Program-made: the position numbers and the translations under genes | Notes under the pieces: generated by a model | What the model was told of the DNA's origin: nothing | Databases searched by the model: none | Seen by the model: only the letters and a program-made list of their open reading frames with translations | In this document: one piece after another, positions 24,650 to 33,325 of the stretch | Numbering within the stretch: position 1 is the first letter of the stretch | Layout of the letters: each line of letters begins with the position of its first letter | NCBI RefSeq assembly: GCF_036010485.1 | Contig: NZ_CP108568.1 | Coordinates: 5,976,501 to 6,040,500, forward strand | DNA length: 64,000 nucleotides | Reading direction: 5' to 3' | DNA from: Streptomyces sp. NBC_01198 | Lineage (GTDB): Bacteria; Actinomycetota; Actinomycetes; Streptomycetales; Streptomycetaceae

Positions 24650-24662
24650 CTAGATGTCGAAG
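24650..24662. repeat. attR candidate (glnA stop region)
   Basis: The right copy of CTAGATGTCGAAG, which is the end of glnA on the minus strand and identical to 6212-6224. Confidence 0.65.
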
Positions 24663-26059
24663 TACAGCTCGAACTCGTGCGGGTGCGGGCGCAGCTGGAT
24701 CGGGGCGATCTCGTTGGTGCGCTTGAAGTCGATCCAGGTCTCGATCAGGTCCGCGGTGAAGACGCCGCCGGCCTGGAGGTACTCGTTGTCGTTCTCCAGG
24801 GCGGTGAGGACGGCCGGGAGGGAGGTCGGGACCTGGGGGACGCTCGCGTGCTCTTCGGGGGCGAGCTCGTAGAGGTCCTTGTCGATCGGCTCGGCCGGCT
24901 CGATCTTGTTCTTCACGCCGTCCAGGCCCGCCAGCAGCAGGGCGGAGAAGGCGAGGTAGGGGTTCGAGGACGGGTCGGGCGCGCGGAACTCGACGCGCTT
25001 GGCCTTGGGGTTGGACCCGGTGATCGGGATGCGCATCGCGGCGGAGCGGTTGCGCTGCGAGTAGACCAGGTTGACCGGGGCCTCGAAGCCGGGGACCAGG
25101 CGGTGGTAGGAGTTCACCGTCGGGTTGGTGAAGGCCAGCAGGGACGGGGCGTGCTTGAGGATCCCGCCGATGTAGTAGCGGGCGGTGTCGGACAGGCCCG
25201 CGTAGCCCTGCTCGTCGTAGAAGAGCGGGGTGCCGCCCTGCCACAGCGACTGGTGGACGTGCATGCCGGAGCCGTTGTCACCGAAGATCGGCTTGGGCAT
25301 GAAGGTCGCGGTCTTGCCGTTGCGCCAGGCGACGTTCTTCACGATGTACTTGAAGAGCATCAGGTCGTCGGCGGCGGCCAGCAGCGTGTTGAACTTGTAG
25401 TTGATCTCGGCCTGGCCCGCGGTGCCCACCTCGTGGTGCTGGCGCTCGACCTGGAGGCCGGCCGCTTCGAGTTCGAGGCTGATCTCGGCGCGCAGGTCGG
25501 CGAAGTGGTCGACCGGCGGGGCGGGGAAGTAGCCGCCCTTGTAGCGGACCTTGTAGCCGCGGTTGTTCTCCATCGAGCCGGTGTTCCAGGCGCCGGCCTC
25601 GGAGTCGATGTGGTAGAAGGACTCGTTCGCCGAGGTCTGGAAGCGCACGTTGTCGAAGACGTAGAACTCCGCCTCCGGGCCGAAGTACGCGGTGTCCGCG
25701 ATGCCGGTGGACGTCAGGTACGCCTCGGCCTTCTTCGCCACGTTCCGCGGGTCACGGCTGTACTGCTCGCCGGTGATCGGGTCGTGGATGAAGAAGTTGA
25801 TGTTGAGCGTCTTGTCCTTGCGGAACGCGTCGACGCGAGCCGTGGACAGGTCGGCGCGCAGCGCCATGTCCGACTCGTGGATCGCCTGGAAGCCGCGGAT
25901 GGACGAGCCGTCGAAGGCCAGTTCCTCGGCCGGGTCGAACGACGAGACCGGTACGGTGAAGTGCTGCATCACACCGGGCAGGTCGCAGAAGCGGACGTCG
26001 ACGAACTTGACGTCCTCGTCCGAGATGAACCTGTTGACTTCGTCGGCGTTCTGGAACAT
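24650..26059 (-). CDS. glnA: Glutamine synthetase type I
   Basis: The 469-residue protein is a full-length GlnA that makes glutamine from glutamate, ammonia and ATP as a dodecamer in the cytosol. Motifs seen: DGSSIRGF near residue 50, the glutamate/metal region GPEAEFYVFD near 126, KPIFGDNGSGMHVHQS near 255, NRSAAMRIP near 340, and the adenylylation-site loop DKDLYEL with its tyrosine near 395. The last codons overlap the att repeat, so the C-terminus remains intact after integration. GlnR-type boxes lie upstream, so nitrogen control is expected. Confidence 0.97.
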   Translation of the reverse strand: MFQNADEVNRFISDEDVKFVDVRFCDLPGVMQHFTVPVSSFDPAEELAFDGSSIRGFQAIHESDMALRADLSTARVDAFRKDKTLNINFFIHDPITGEQYSRDPRNVAKKAEAYLTSTGIADTAYFGPEAEFYVFDNVRFQTSANESFYHIDSEAGAWNTGSMENNRGYKVRYKGGYFPAPPVDHFADLRAEISLELEAAGLQVERQHHEVGTAGQAEINYKFNTLLAAADDLMLFKYIVKNVAWRNGKTATFMPKPIFGDNGSGMHVHQSLWQGGTPLFYDEQGYAGLSDTARYYIGGILKHAPSLLAFTNPTVNSYHRLVPGFEAPVNLVYSQRNRSAAMRIPITGSNPKAKRVEFRAPDPSSNPYLAFSALLLAGLDGVKNKIEPAEPIDKDLYELAPEEHASVPQVPTSLPAVLTALENDNEYLQAGGVFTADLIETWIDFKRTNEIAPIQLRPHPHEFELYFDI

Positions 26060-26155
26060 CCAACTCCTCCTAGGCCCGGCCCCGCGGGTCGGGTTGGCGA
26101 TCGAGATGCGCGGCCAGTGTGGTGGCGCACACTGCCCTGACCATAGGGATCAGGG

Positions 26156-26193
26156 GTTTCTCCAGCATGACCCATTTGTTTCGCAGACGTTAA
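26156..26193 (-). promoter_or_regulatory. GlnR-type operator of glnA
   Basis: On the minus strand the order is TTAAC-n6-GAAAC-n6-GTCAT-n6-GAAAC, which fits the GlnR a/b box consensus (gTnAC-n6-GaAAC repeated). It lies about 95-135 bases before the glnA start, as in other Streptomyces glnA promoters. Confidence 0.75.
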
Positions 26194-26258
26194 CCGCGGC
26201 GCGGGAGGGGTGGTCCCCACCCGGTGGGGCTGGGCCGTACGGGGGTTACCGTGGACAG

Positions 26259-26726
26259 GTGGACAACAGGGAAGTAATGGGATCGTGGCTGTCGGGGCCC
26301 CGCGCGGCCGCCGAGAAGATGGGCGCGGAGTTCGGCTACCGGGGGGAGCGGCTCGGACTGCCCGAGCACGGCCCCGGATCCATCGCGTCGGTCGGCAGGC
26401 GGATCGCGGCGCTGTTCGTCGACTGGGTTCTGAGCGTGCTGATCGCATACGGTCTGATCGCGCACCGTGATCTGCACCAGGCGAACAACTGGGCACTCGT
26501 CGTCTTCGCCGTGGTGAGCGTGATCAGCCTCGGCCTGGTCGGCAGCACGCCCGGAAAGATGATCATGCGCACCCGTGTCGTGCAGGTGGACGGCGGCCGG
26601 CTCAGCCCGGTCGGCGCCGCGCTGCGCACGCTGCTGCTCATCCTGGTCGTTCCGGCCGTCGTCTGGGACCGCGACACGCGCGGCCTGCACGACAAGGCCG
26701 TCAAGGCGGTCCAGGTCCGCATCTGA
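26259..26726 (+). CDS. RDD-family membrane protein
   Basis: The start is GTG 26259 (VDNREVMGSWLSGPR); an ATG at 26277 is an alternative. The 155-residue protein has the RDD pattern: GRRIAALFVDWVLSVLIAYGL, a second membrane segment WALVVFAVVSVISLGLV, then GSTPGKMIMRTRVVQVDG and a third segment LLLILVVPAVVWDRDTRGLHDKA. RDD proteins are thought to carry ions or small solutes. It is divergent from glnA. Confidence 0.85.
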   Translation: MDNREVMGSWLSGPRAAAEKMGAEFGYRGERLGLPEHGPGSIASVGRRIAALFVDWVLSVLIAYGLIAHRDLHQANNWALVVFAVVSVISLGLVGSTPGKMIMRTRVVQVDGGRLSPVGAALRTLLLILVVPAVVWDRDTRGLHDKAVKAVQVRI

Positions 26727-26784
26727 ACCGGGCCGGCGGGTCCAACGGCCAGCGAGTCACCGGTTCACGGCGAACGGCGCGAAA

Positions 26785-26812
26785 AAGGGCGCCCCCGCGC
26801 GGGGGCGCCCTT
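26785..26812. terminator. Bidirectional hairpin terminator
   Basis: A 28-bp perfect palindrome with arms AAGGGCGCCCCCGC and its complement, flanked by A-rich and T-rich bases. It separates the convergent RDD and DUF4191 genes. Confidence 0.85.
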
Positions 26813-26824
26813 CCTTCGACCTGC

Positions 26825-27505
26825 TCAGCGGCCCTTCGGCATCCGCATGCCCCGCGGCATGGGGCCCTTCGGGATCGGCATGTTCGACATCAGGTCGCCC
26901 AGCGACTTCAGCCGGTCGTTGACCTCGGTGGTCTTCGGGCCGCTCAGCGTCCGGGGGAGCCGCAGCAACGTGGCGCGCAGCTTCTTGAGGGGCAGCTCGC
27001 CCTCGCCGTTGCCGGCGATGAAGACGTGCACCGGCACGTCGTAGACGACCCGGGCCACCTTCCGCTTCTCGTTGGCCAGCAGGCCCTTGACCCGGTTCGG
27101 GTTGCCCTCGCCTACCAGCACCACACCGGCCTTGCCGACCGCGCGGTGCACGACGTCCTGGCTCTTGTTCATGCCCACCGCCGGCGTCACCGTCCAGCCG
27201 CGGCCAACGTTCTGCAGTACGGCTGCTGCCGCGCCCGGCTTGCCCTCCAGCTGGCCGAAGGCGGCCCGCTCGGCGCGGCGGCCGAAGACCACCGCCATCG
27301 CGAGGAGGCCCAGCAGGAATCCCAGGATTCCGGCCCAGATGGGATGGTCGATCAAGAAGCCGATGGCGAGGATGACACCGAAGGTGACGATTCCCACAGC
27401 CGCAATGACAAGCCCGATCTTGGAGTCGGCCTGCCTGGTCATCTTGTAGGTCTGAACGATCTGTGCCAGTCGCCCAGGGTTCTCGGATGTTTCCTTCCTC
27501 GCCAT
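26825..27505 (-). CDS. DUF4191 membrane protein
   Basis: The 226-residue protein starts MARKETSENPGRLAQIVQTYKMTRQADSK, the typical DUF4191 N-terminus. Two membrane segments follow (IGLVIAAVGIVTFGVILAIGF and WAGILGFLLGLLAMAVVFG) and then a soluble part. The C-terminus is basic. Its function is unknown, but it is conserved beside lipA and glnA in actinobacteria. Confidence 0.88.
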   Translation of the reverse strand: MARKETSENPGRLAQIVQTYKMTRQADSKIGLVIAAVGIVTFGVILAIGFLIDHPIWAGILGFLLGLLAMAVVFGRRAERAAFGQLEGKPGAAAAVLQNVGRGWTVTPAVGMNKSQDVVHRAVGKAGVVLVGEGNPNRVKGLLANEKRKVARVVYDVPVHVFIAGNGEGELPLKKLRATLLRLPRTLSGPKTTEVNDRLKSLGDLMSNMPIPKGPMPRGMRMPKGR

Positions 27506-27561
27506 GGGGCAAAGGATACGTGGCCGCCCGGTCACCCGTCACCGCGGCCACCCGCCGGGCG

Positions 27562-27798
27562 TCAGTCCCGTACTGCGTCCCCGCGCGCGCCGGTCAGCAG
27601 GGCGGCGAGCTCGAACTCCGCCTCCCTGCGGTCCTTGGCGCGCTGCCGGTCGGCGACGACCGACGCCCAGGCGTTGCGCCGGGCGGTCTGCTGCCCGCCG
27701 CGCAGCAGAAAGGATTCGACAGCACGCAGCGCCCCGGCGACCGGGGTGTGCGTGGGCAGCTGGAGATACGGACGGGCGTGGACCGACTCGGACGGCAT
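27562..27798 (-). CDS. Conserved small protein
   Basis: This 78-residue protein starts MPSESVHARPYLQLPTHTPVAG with GAGGGGGAC upstream. It has a helical, charged C-terminal half (WASVVADRQRAKDRREAEFELAAL). It matches a small conserved gene between lipA and the DUF4191 gene in streptomycetes. No function is known. Confidence 0.75.
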   Translation of the reverse strand: MPSESVHARPYLQLPTHTPVAGALRAVESFLLRGGQQTARRNAWASVVADRQRAKDRREAEFELAALLTGARGDAVRD

Positions 27799-28011
27799 GA
27801 CGTCCCCCTCAAGGCAACGAGCGCAAAGGCAACGAGACGAACCGGAAGGGCACTGCAATGGAACCAGGCTCGCCACAACGTGTTACCAGCCGGTGACCAC
27901 CCGGTCAATCTCACATGAAAGCCTCGGTACCGCCTGCGCACCGCCCCGCCAGGTCACTCTTCCGGCAGCCCGGTACGGCCGGGTGAGGGGATTCACATCC
28001 CCTCACGGCCG

Positions 28012-28977
28012 TCACACCGACTGCGCCGCGCCCAGCTCCTGGCGGCGGTCCACGGCCTGCTGGAACAGCCGGCCGGCGCGGTAGGACGAGCGGACCAGCG
28101 GCCCGGACATCACGCCCGCGTAGCCGATCTCCTCCGCCTCCTCCTTCAGCTCCACGAACTCGGCGGGCTTGACCCACCGCTCCACCGGGTGGTGCCGCAC
28201 CGAGGGCCGCAGGTACTGCGTGATGGTGATCAGCTCGCAGCCGGCGTCGTGCAGGTCGTGCAGCGCCTGGCTGATCTCCTCGCGCTCCTCGCCCATGCCC
28301 AGGATCAGGTTGGACTTGGTGACCAGGCCCGCCTCCCGCGCCCGGGTGATGACGTCGAGGGAGCGCTCGTAGCGGAAACCGGGGCGGATGCGCTTGAAGA
28401 TCCGCGGCACCGTCTCGACGTTGTGTGCCAGCACCTCGGGGCGGGCGCCGAAGACCTCGGCGAGCTGCGCGGGCTCGGCGTTGAAGTCGGGGATCAGCAG
28501 CTCGACCTTGGTCCGTCCGGTGGACCGGCCGGCGGTCATGGCGTGGATCTGCCGGACGGTCTCGGCGTACAGCCACGCGCCGCCGTCCGCCAGGTCGTCC
28601 CGTGCCACACCGGTGATCGTGGCGTAGTTCAGGTCCATGGTGACCACGGACTCGCCCACCCGGCGCGGCTCGTCGCGGTCCAGCGCCTGCGGCTTGCCGG
28701 TGTCGATCTGGCAGAAGTCGCAGCGCCTGGTGCACTGGTCGCCGCCGATGAGGAAGGTCGCCTCGCGGTCCTCCCAGCACTCGTAGATGTTGGGACAGCC
28801 GGCCTCCTGGCACACCGTGTGCAGGCCCTCGCCTTTGACGAGCTTCTGCATCTGGGTGTACTCGGGACCCATTTTCGCCCGGGTCTTGATCCACTCGGGC
28901 TTGCGCTCGATGGGGGTCTGGCTGTTGCGGACCTCCAGGCGCAGCATCTTGCGTCCGTCGGGTGCGATAGCGGACAC
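28012..28977 (-). CDS. lipA: Lipoyl synthase
   Basis: The 321-residue radical-SAM enzyme starts with GTG. It has the first cysteine cluster in VCQEAGCPNIYECW (auxiliary Fe-S) and the radical-SAM cluster CTRRCDFC. It inserts two sulfurs into octanoyl groups on lipoyl domains. It follows lipB by 75 bases on the same strand, so lipB-lipA is probably an operon. Its client E2 protein gene lies about 11 kb away in this window. Confidence 0.97.
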   Translation of the reverse strand: MSAIAPDGRKMLRLEVRNSQTPIERKPEWIKTRAKMGPEYTQMQKLVKGEGLHTVCQEAGCPNIYECWEDREATFLIGGDQCTRRCDFCQIDTGKPQALDRDEPRRVGESVVTMDLNYATITGVARDDLADGGAWLYAETVRQIHAMTAGRSTGRTKVELLIPDFNAEPAQLAEVFGARPEVLAHNVETVPRIFKRIRPGFRYERSLDVITRAREAGLVTKSNLILGMGEEREEISQALHDLHDAGCELITITQYLRPSVRHHPVERWVKPAEFVELKEEAEEIGYAGVMSGPLVRSSYRAGRLFQQAVDRRQELGAAQSV

Positions 28978-29052
28978 GACCGGCTCCCTAAAGCTGAGAT
29001 TGTGCCTACGGCTTAGATTCTTCGGTAAACGCCAGGGTACGCCCCGGAATTC

Positions 29053-29829
29053 CTAGACGGCCCGGGGGAGCGGGACGGCCGCGGCCAGCACCGCGGTGAG
29101 GTGCTTGGTAACCACCGGCAGCGCCTCGGCGATGCCGATGTCCCGGCCCAGCTCCTCCGACAGCGACGTCACCCCGGCGTCCCGGATGCCGCACGGCACG
29201 ATCCGGTCGTACCAGGTGGTGTCCGGGTTGCAGTTCAGCGCGAAGCCGTGCATCGTCACGCCCTTCGCCACCCTGATGCCGATCGCCGCGAGCTTGCGGT
29301 CCTCCCGGCGCTGCCCGGCGTTGGACGGGGCGTACTGCGGGCCGTTCAGCCGCGGGTCGAACTCCTCGTCGGCCAGGCGCGGGTCGAAGTCCAGGGTCAG
29401 GCCGCCAGGGCGGGTCTCCACCGGGTCGCCCAGCACCCACACGCCGGAGCGGCCCTCCACCCGGCTGGTCTCCAGGCCGAACTCCGCCGCCGTCAGGATC
29501 AGCGCGTCCTCCAGCCGGCGCACATGGGCGACGACGTCGACCGGGCGGGGCAGCTTCAGGATCGGGTAGCCCACCAGCTGGCCGGGGCCGTGCCAGGTGA
29601 TCTTGCCGCCGCGGTCCACGTCCACCACCGGGGTGCCGTCCAGCGGGCGCTCGCTGTCGGCCGTACGCCGCCCCGCGGTGTAGACCGGCGGGTGTTCCAG
29701 CAGCAGGCACGTGTCGGGGATCTCGTCGGCGAACCGGGCCGCGTGCACGGTGCGCTGCCGCTGCCACGCCTCCCCGTACTCCACGGCGTCAGCCCCGAAA
29801 CCCAGGTGAACGAACTGCAGCTCACTCAC
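29053..29829 (-). CDS. lipB: Octanoyl-[ACP]:protein N-octanoyltransferase
   Basis: The start GTG (VSELQFVHLGFGAD) follows GAGGAG; an upstream open frame lacks family-like sequence. The 258-residue enzyme has RGGKITWHGPGQLVGYPIL, GIRVAKGVTMHGFALN with the catalytic Lys, and RIVPCGI with the catalytic Cys. It transfers octanoate to lipoyl domains before LipA acts. Confidence 0.96.
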   Translation of the reverse strand: MSELQFVHLGFGADAVEYGEAWQRQRTVHAARFADEIPDTCLLLEHPPVYTAGRRTADSERPLDGTPVVDVDRGGKITWHGPGQLVGYPILKLPRPVDVVAHVRRLEDALILTAAEFGLETSRVEGRSGVWVLGDPVETRPGGLTLDFDPRLADEEFDPRLNGPQYAPSNAGQRREDRKLAAIGIRVAKGVTMHGFALNCNPDTTWYDRIVPCGIRDAGVTSLSEELGRDIGIAEALPVVTKHLTAVLAAAVPLPRAV

Positions 29830-30070
29830 GACGACGACTCCTCTGCTGTGCTGATACGCCCCTGCAACTGTACGGCGGCGGCGCACGCCGGTCCGCCCCG
29901 GGCGGTGCCATACCACGGTGACTTGCACCGGTGCGGACGGCTTACCCGGCAATGGTGAGTGTTGTCGCTCAATCGGACGAATATGCAGCTCTTGCGGCGA
30001 GCTGTGCGCCGCTGACCGTTACATTCGCGCCGATCTGAAGACCCTGCAGAGGAAGTGGGCCGCACCGCCG

Positions 30071-31756
30071 ATGACGGACCGTGCCACGCAGCGAACCCCG
30101 AACGGACCCCCCGACGGCCCGGCCGCCGGGCCGGACGAACGACCCGAGGAGCCGGCCGGCGCACCGGACGCGACGCCCGCCGACGTGCCCGCCCCTCCGC
30201 CCGCGGGCACGGCCGCCGAGACGCCGTCCGGCGCGCCCGCCGACACGCCGTCCGGCGCGCCGTCCGGTGCGCCCGCCGCCCCGACCGAGACCCCCGCCGC
30301 CGGGCGGCCGCACCGGCGGAACACCCGGCTCGCCGCCCTCATCGCGGAAGCCGGCTTCTCGCACGCCGGCCTCGCCCGCCGGGTCGACCGGCTCGGCCAG
30401 GAACACGGCCTCGACCTGCGCTACGACAAGACGTCCGTGACCCGCTGGCTGCGCGGCCAGCAGCCGCGCGGCACCTCCCCGGCGCTGATCGCCGAGGTCT
30501 TCACCCAGCGGCTCGGCCGCCGGCTGTCCGCGCAGGACCTGGGCCTCGACGCGTGCGCGCCGGTCTACGCGGGCCTCGAATACGCCGCCAGCGCGGCCGA
30601 GGCGGTCGACATCGTCAGCGGACTGTGGCGCAAGGACACCGGGAACCAGGCCGAGCTGCGCAAGATCGCGTTCAGCCCGGCCGGGCTCGTCGTGCCCAGC
30701 AGGGACTGGCTGATCGGCTCGCCGGACCGGACGGTCACCCGCAAGGGCGCGGCGCGGGTGCCCGCCCAGAGCCGCGGCACCAGCGCGCGGGACGCCCAGG
30801 GCTTACGCCCCGCCCCGCAGGCCGCCGCCGCCGCGGCCGGCGTGGGGCGGGTCGGAGCCGGTGACGTGGCGGCGCTGCGGGCCGTCGGCGACCTCTTCCG
30901 CACCCTCGACCACGCCTACGGCGGCGGCCACGCCCGCCAGGCCCTCATCCGCTACCTGGAGCACGAGGCCGAGCCGATGCTGCGCGGCAGCTACGGGGAG
31001 GCGCAGGGCCGGCAGCTGTTCGCCTCGGTCGCCGACCTGACCCGGCTGGCCGGCTGGACCTCGTACGACATCGGGGCGCACGGGCTGGCCCAGCGCTACT
31101 TCGTCCAGGCGCTGCGGCTCGCCCAGGCGGCCGGCGACCGGGTCTTCGGCGGCTACGTGCTGGTGACGATGAGCCGCCAGGCCGTCCACCTCGGGCACGG
31201 GCGCGAGGCCGTCCAGCTGGCGCGGGTCGCCCAGCAGGGCATCGGCACCGGGGCGCCGGCCGCCGTGCAGGCGCTGATGCACGCGGCCGAGGCGCGCGGG
31301 CAGGGGCTGCTCGGCGAGGGCCGGGCCTGCACGGCGGCGCTCTCGCGGGCCGAGCGCGCTTTCGCGGCCGCCGGTCCCGGCGACGAACTGCCGTCCTGGG
31401 CGCGCTTCTTCGACGAGGCGCAGCTCGCCGACGAGTTCGCCCACTGCCACCGCGACCTGCAGCAGTACCGGGCGGCTGTGCACGCGGCCGAGCGGTCGCT
31501 GCAGCTGCGCGCGCCCGGCTACGCGCGGAGCCGGCTGTTCTGCCGGACGGTCCTCGCCTCGGCCCGGCTCTCGCTCGGCGAGGTCGACGCGGCCTGCGCG
31601 CTGGGGTCCGAGGTCGTCCGCCAGGCCGCGGACCTGCGCTCGGCCCGCGCCGCGGACTACGCCCGCGACTTCGTCCGCCGACTCGATCCGTACCGTGACG
31701 CCGCCCCCGTCCGCGCCTTCCTCACCCGGGCACACGCCGCCGGCTTCGTCCTCTGA
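30071..31756 (+). CDS. Large TPR-type regulator with Ala/Pro-rich N-terminus (NsdA-like)
   Basis: The start chosen is ATG 30071 (MTDRATQRTPNGPP) with GAGGAAG upstream. The first ~80 residues are disordered and Ala/Pro/Thr-rich. A helix-turn-helix-like segment follows (LAALIAEAGFSHAGLARRVDRL, then KTSVTRWLRGQQPRG), and then about 350 residues of tetratricopeptide-like helices. This resembles the NsdA group of Streptomyces regulators, which affect sporulation and antibiotic production. It is divergent from lipB. The specific role is unknown. Confidence 0.7.
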   Translation: MTDRATQRTPNGPPDGPAAGPDERPEEPAGAPDATPADVPAPPPAGTAAETPSGAPADTPSGAPSGAPAAPTETPAAGRPHRRNTRLAALIAEAGFSHAGLARRVDRLGQEHGLDLRYDKTSVTRWLRGQQPRGTSPALIAEVFTQRLGRRLSAQDLGLDACAPVYAGLEYAASAAEAVDIVSGLWRKDTGNQAELRKIAFSPAGLVVPSRDWLIGSPDRTVTRKGAARVPAQSRGTSARDAQGLRPAPQAAAAAAGVGRVGAGDVAALRAVGDLFRTLDHAYGGGHARQALIRYLEHEAEPMLRGSYGEAQGRQLFASVADLTRLAGWTSYDIGAHGLAQRYFVQALRLAQAAGDRVFGGYVLVTMSRQAVHLGHGREAVQLARVAQQGIGTGAPAAVQALMHAAEARGQGLLGEGRACTAALSRAERAFAAAGPGDELPSWARFFDEAQLADEFAHCHRDLQQYRAAVHAAERSLQLRAPGYARSRLFCRTVLASARLSLGEVDAACALGSEVVRQAADLRSARAADYARDFVRRLDPYRDAAPVRAFLTRAHAAGFVL

Positions 31757-31888
31757 GCCCTTGACCCGGTGAGGGTCCCCGTGTCCCGTGCGCCATCCGT
31801 GAGCTTCAGGCACCGGCCTGCGCCGGTCGGACGTCCGTGGGCCCCGCGCCCCCGGGGCTTCCCGGGGGCGCGGGGCTCCTCGGACCGG

Positions 31889-33160
31889 TCAGGCCGCCGC
31901 CGAATAGGGGGTGGGGAGGCGGGCCGTGTCGTGCAGGAGGGCGGTGGCCGCGCGGCGCGCCGAGTGGAGGGCGCCCTGGAGGGTGCTGGTGGTGCGGTGC
32001 GAGCCGCAGACGTAGAGGCCGTGCAGGACCCGGACGGGGCGGCGGAGGTCGTGCGGCGCGGGCATCGCCGCGACCGCCTCGGGGTCGGTGTGGATCCCGA
32101 GCAGCTCCCACTCGTCGGTGCTCACCTCGTACAGCTCCGCCAGATGCGCCCGCACCGACTTGTCGGACTCGCCGTCCGGCGGCGGCCCCAGCACCACGGA
32201 GCTGATGAGCGGCCGCCCGGCCGGCGCCCTGGCCGGATCGACCGCGCCGGCCGGCAGCGAGTGCGAGACCGGCCCGAGCCGGTCCACGTCGAGCACCAGC
32301 ACCGGTTCGCGCAACGGCCCCACCGGGGCCGTGTGGTGGAAGACGGTGACCTGGTGGAAGGCCGGCACCCGCAGCCCGGGCAGCAGTTCCGCGGCGGCCC
32401 GCGCCCCGGTCGCCACGAGCACGGCCCGGCAGGGCAGTTCGGCACCGTCGGCCGTCCCGACACTGCTGACCGCGACCCGCACCGCGCGCGTACCCAGCCG
32501 TACGGTGCCCGGCGGGAGGGTCGCGGCGAGGTGCTCGGGCAGGCGGGCGGCGCCGCCGGCCGGCAGGCAGGTGCGGCCGCGGGCGAAACCGCGCAGCACC
32601 AGGTCCGCGGCCCGGCTCGAGGTCTGCAGCTCCGGGTCGCACAGCAGCGCGGCCAGCAGCGGCCGCAGGAAGCCCTCGACCGTACGCGGCGCGAAGCCGC
32701 GCCCGCACAGCGCCTTCGCGGCTGTCGTCTCCGGGCGGGCGGCGAGCCGTACGTCCGGGGTGCCGGCGAGCCGGTTGAGCGTGGCGGTGAGCCGCGCGCG
32801 GTCCAGCGTGGAGCCGAACGCCGTCCGCGCGCCGCGCTGGTCCCCGACGCGGTAGCCGCGGCCGCCGGCCCGGACCAGCGCGCCGGGGGCGAGCGGCGCC
32901 AGCGGCAGGCCGCGCAGGCCGGCGGTGCGGTGCAGTTCGGGGTAGGAGGTGTTGAGCAGTTGCGGCCTGCGGTCCAGCCGGAAGCCGGCGACCTGGTCGG
33001 TGGCCATCCGGCCGCCCACCCTCTCCGCCGCTTCCAGGACGGTCACCGTCAGGCCCGCGTCGAGCAGGTGGTGCGCGGCCGCCAGGCCGGCCGGCCCGGC
33101 TCCGATCACGATGACGTCCACGGGCGCTGCCGTGGTCTTGCGGCGTGCTGGTAGAAGCAC
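31889..33160 (-). CDS. FAD-dependent amine oxidase/phytoene-desaturase-like oxidoreductase
   Basis: The GTG start (VLLPARRKTTAAP) follows GGGGAGGGG. The 423-residue enzyme has a complete FAD-binding motif VIVIGAGPAGLAAAHHL, then VLEAAERVGGRMATD, and the C-terminal GLYVCGSHRTTSTLQGALHSARRAA, which closes the FAD site. It may desaturate or oxidise amines or lipids; no carotenoid genes are nearby. Confidence 0.85.
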   Translation of the reverse strand: MLLPARRKTTAAPVDVIVIGAGPAGLAAAHHLLDAGLTVTVLEAAERVGGRMATDQVAGFRLDRRPQLLNTSYPELHRTAGLRGLPLAPLAPGALVRAGGRGYRVGDQRGARTAFGSTLDRARLTATLNRLAGTPDVRLAARPETTAAKALCGRGFAPRTVEGFLRPLLAALLCDPELQTSSRAADLVLRGFARGRTCLPAGGAARLPEHLAATLPPGTVRLGTRAVRVAVSSVGTADGAELPCRAVLVATGARAAAELLPGLRVPAFHQVTVFHHTAPVGPLREPVLVLDVDRLGPVSHSLPAGAVDPARAPAGRPLISSVVLGPPPDGESDKSVRAHLAELYEVSTDEWELLGIHTDPEAVAAMPAPHDLRRPVRVLHGLYVCGSHRTTSTLQGALHSARRAATALLHDTARLPTPYSAAA

Positions 33161-33325
33161 GATTCCCCTCCCCGAGGTCGGGCCGACTCCCCGCTCGTGT
33201 CGGCGTCGGCGCAATCCACGCGAAGCGCGGGGCGCAGAACGCTGGTAAGGGTCATGCCCTCATCAAAGGCAACTGATGCGGTCGCAACCGGTCCGATCCG
33301 GCCTTGTCCGGGCCTTATCCGAGCC

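Larger units (their letters stand above)
6212..24662. mobile_element. Integrated actinomycete conjugative element (AICE, prim-pol replication type) at the glnA 3' end
   Basis: The boundaries are a 13-bp perfect direct repeat, CTAGATGTCGAAG, at 6212-6224 and 24650-24662. The right copy is the last codons and stop of glnA read on the minus strand. The element contains the expected AICE parts: tyrosine integrase and excisionase near the right end, prim-pol and DUF3987 replication proteins, an FtsK/TraB translocase, spread-type membrane proteins and a GntR repressor. Its gene order matches transfer and replication modules of Streptomyces AICEs. Genes at both edges (6.5-7.8 kb and 23.2-24.4 kb) are lower in GC than the chromosome. 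The exact crossover bases are inferred from the repeat; no empty site is available for comparison. Confidence 0.8.
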
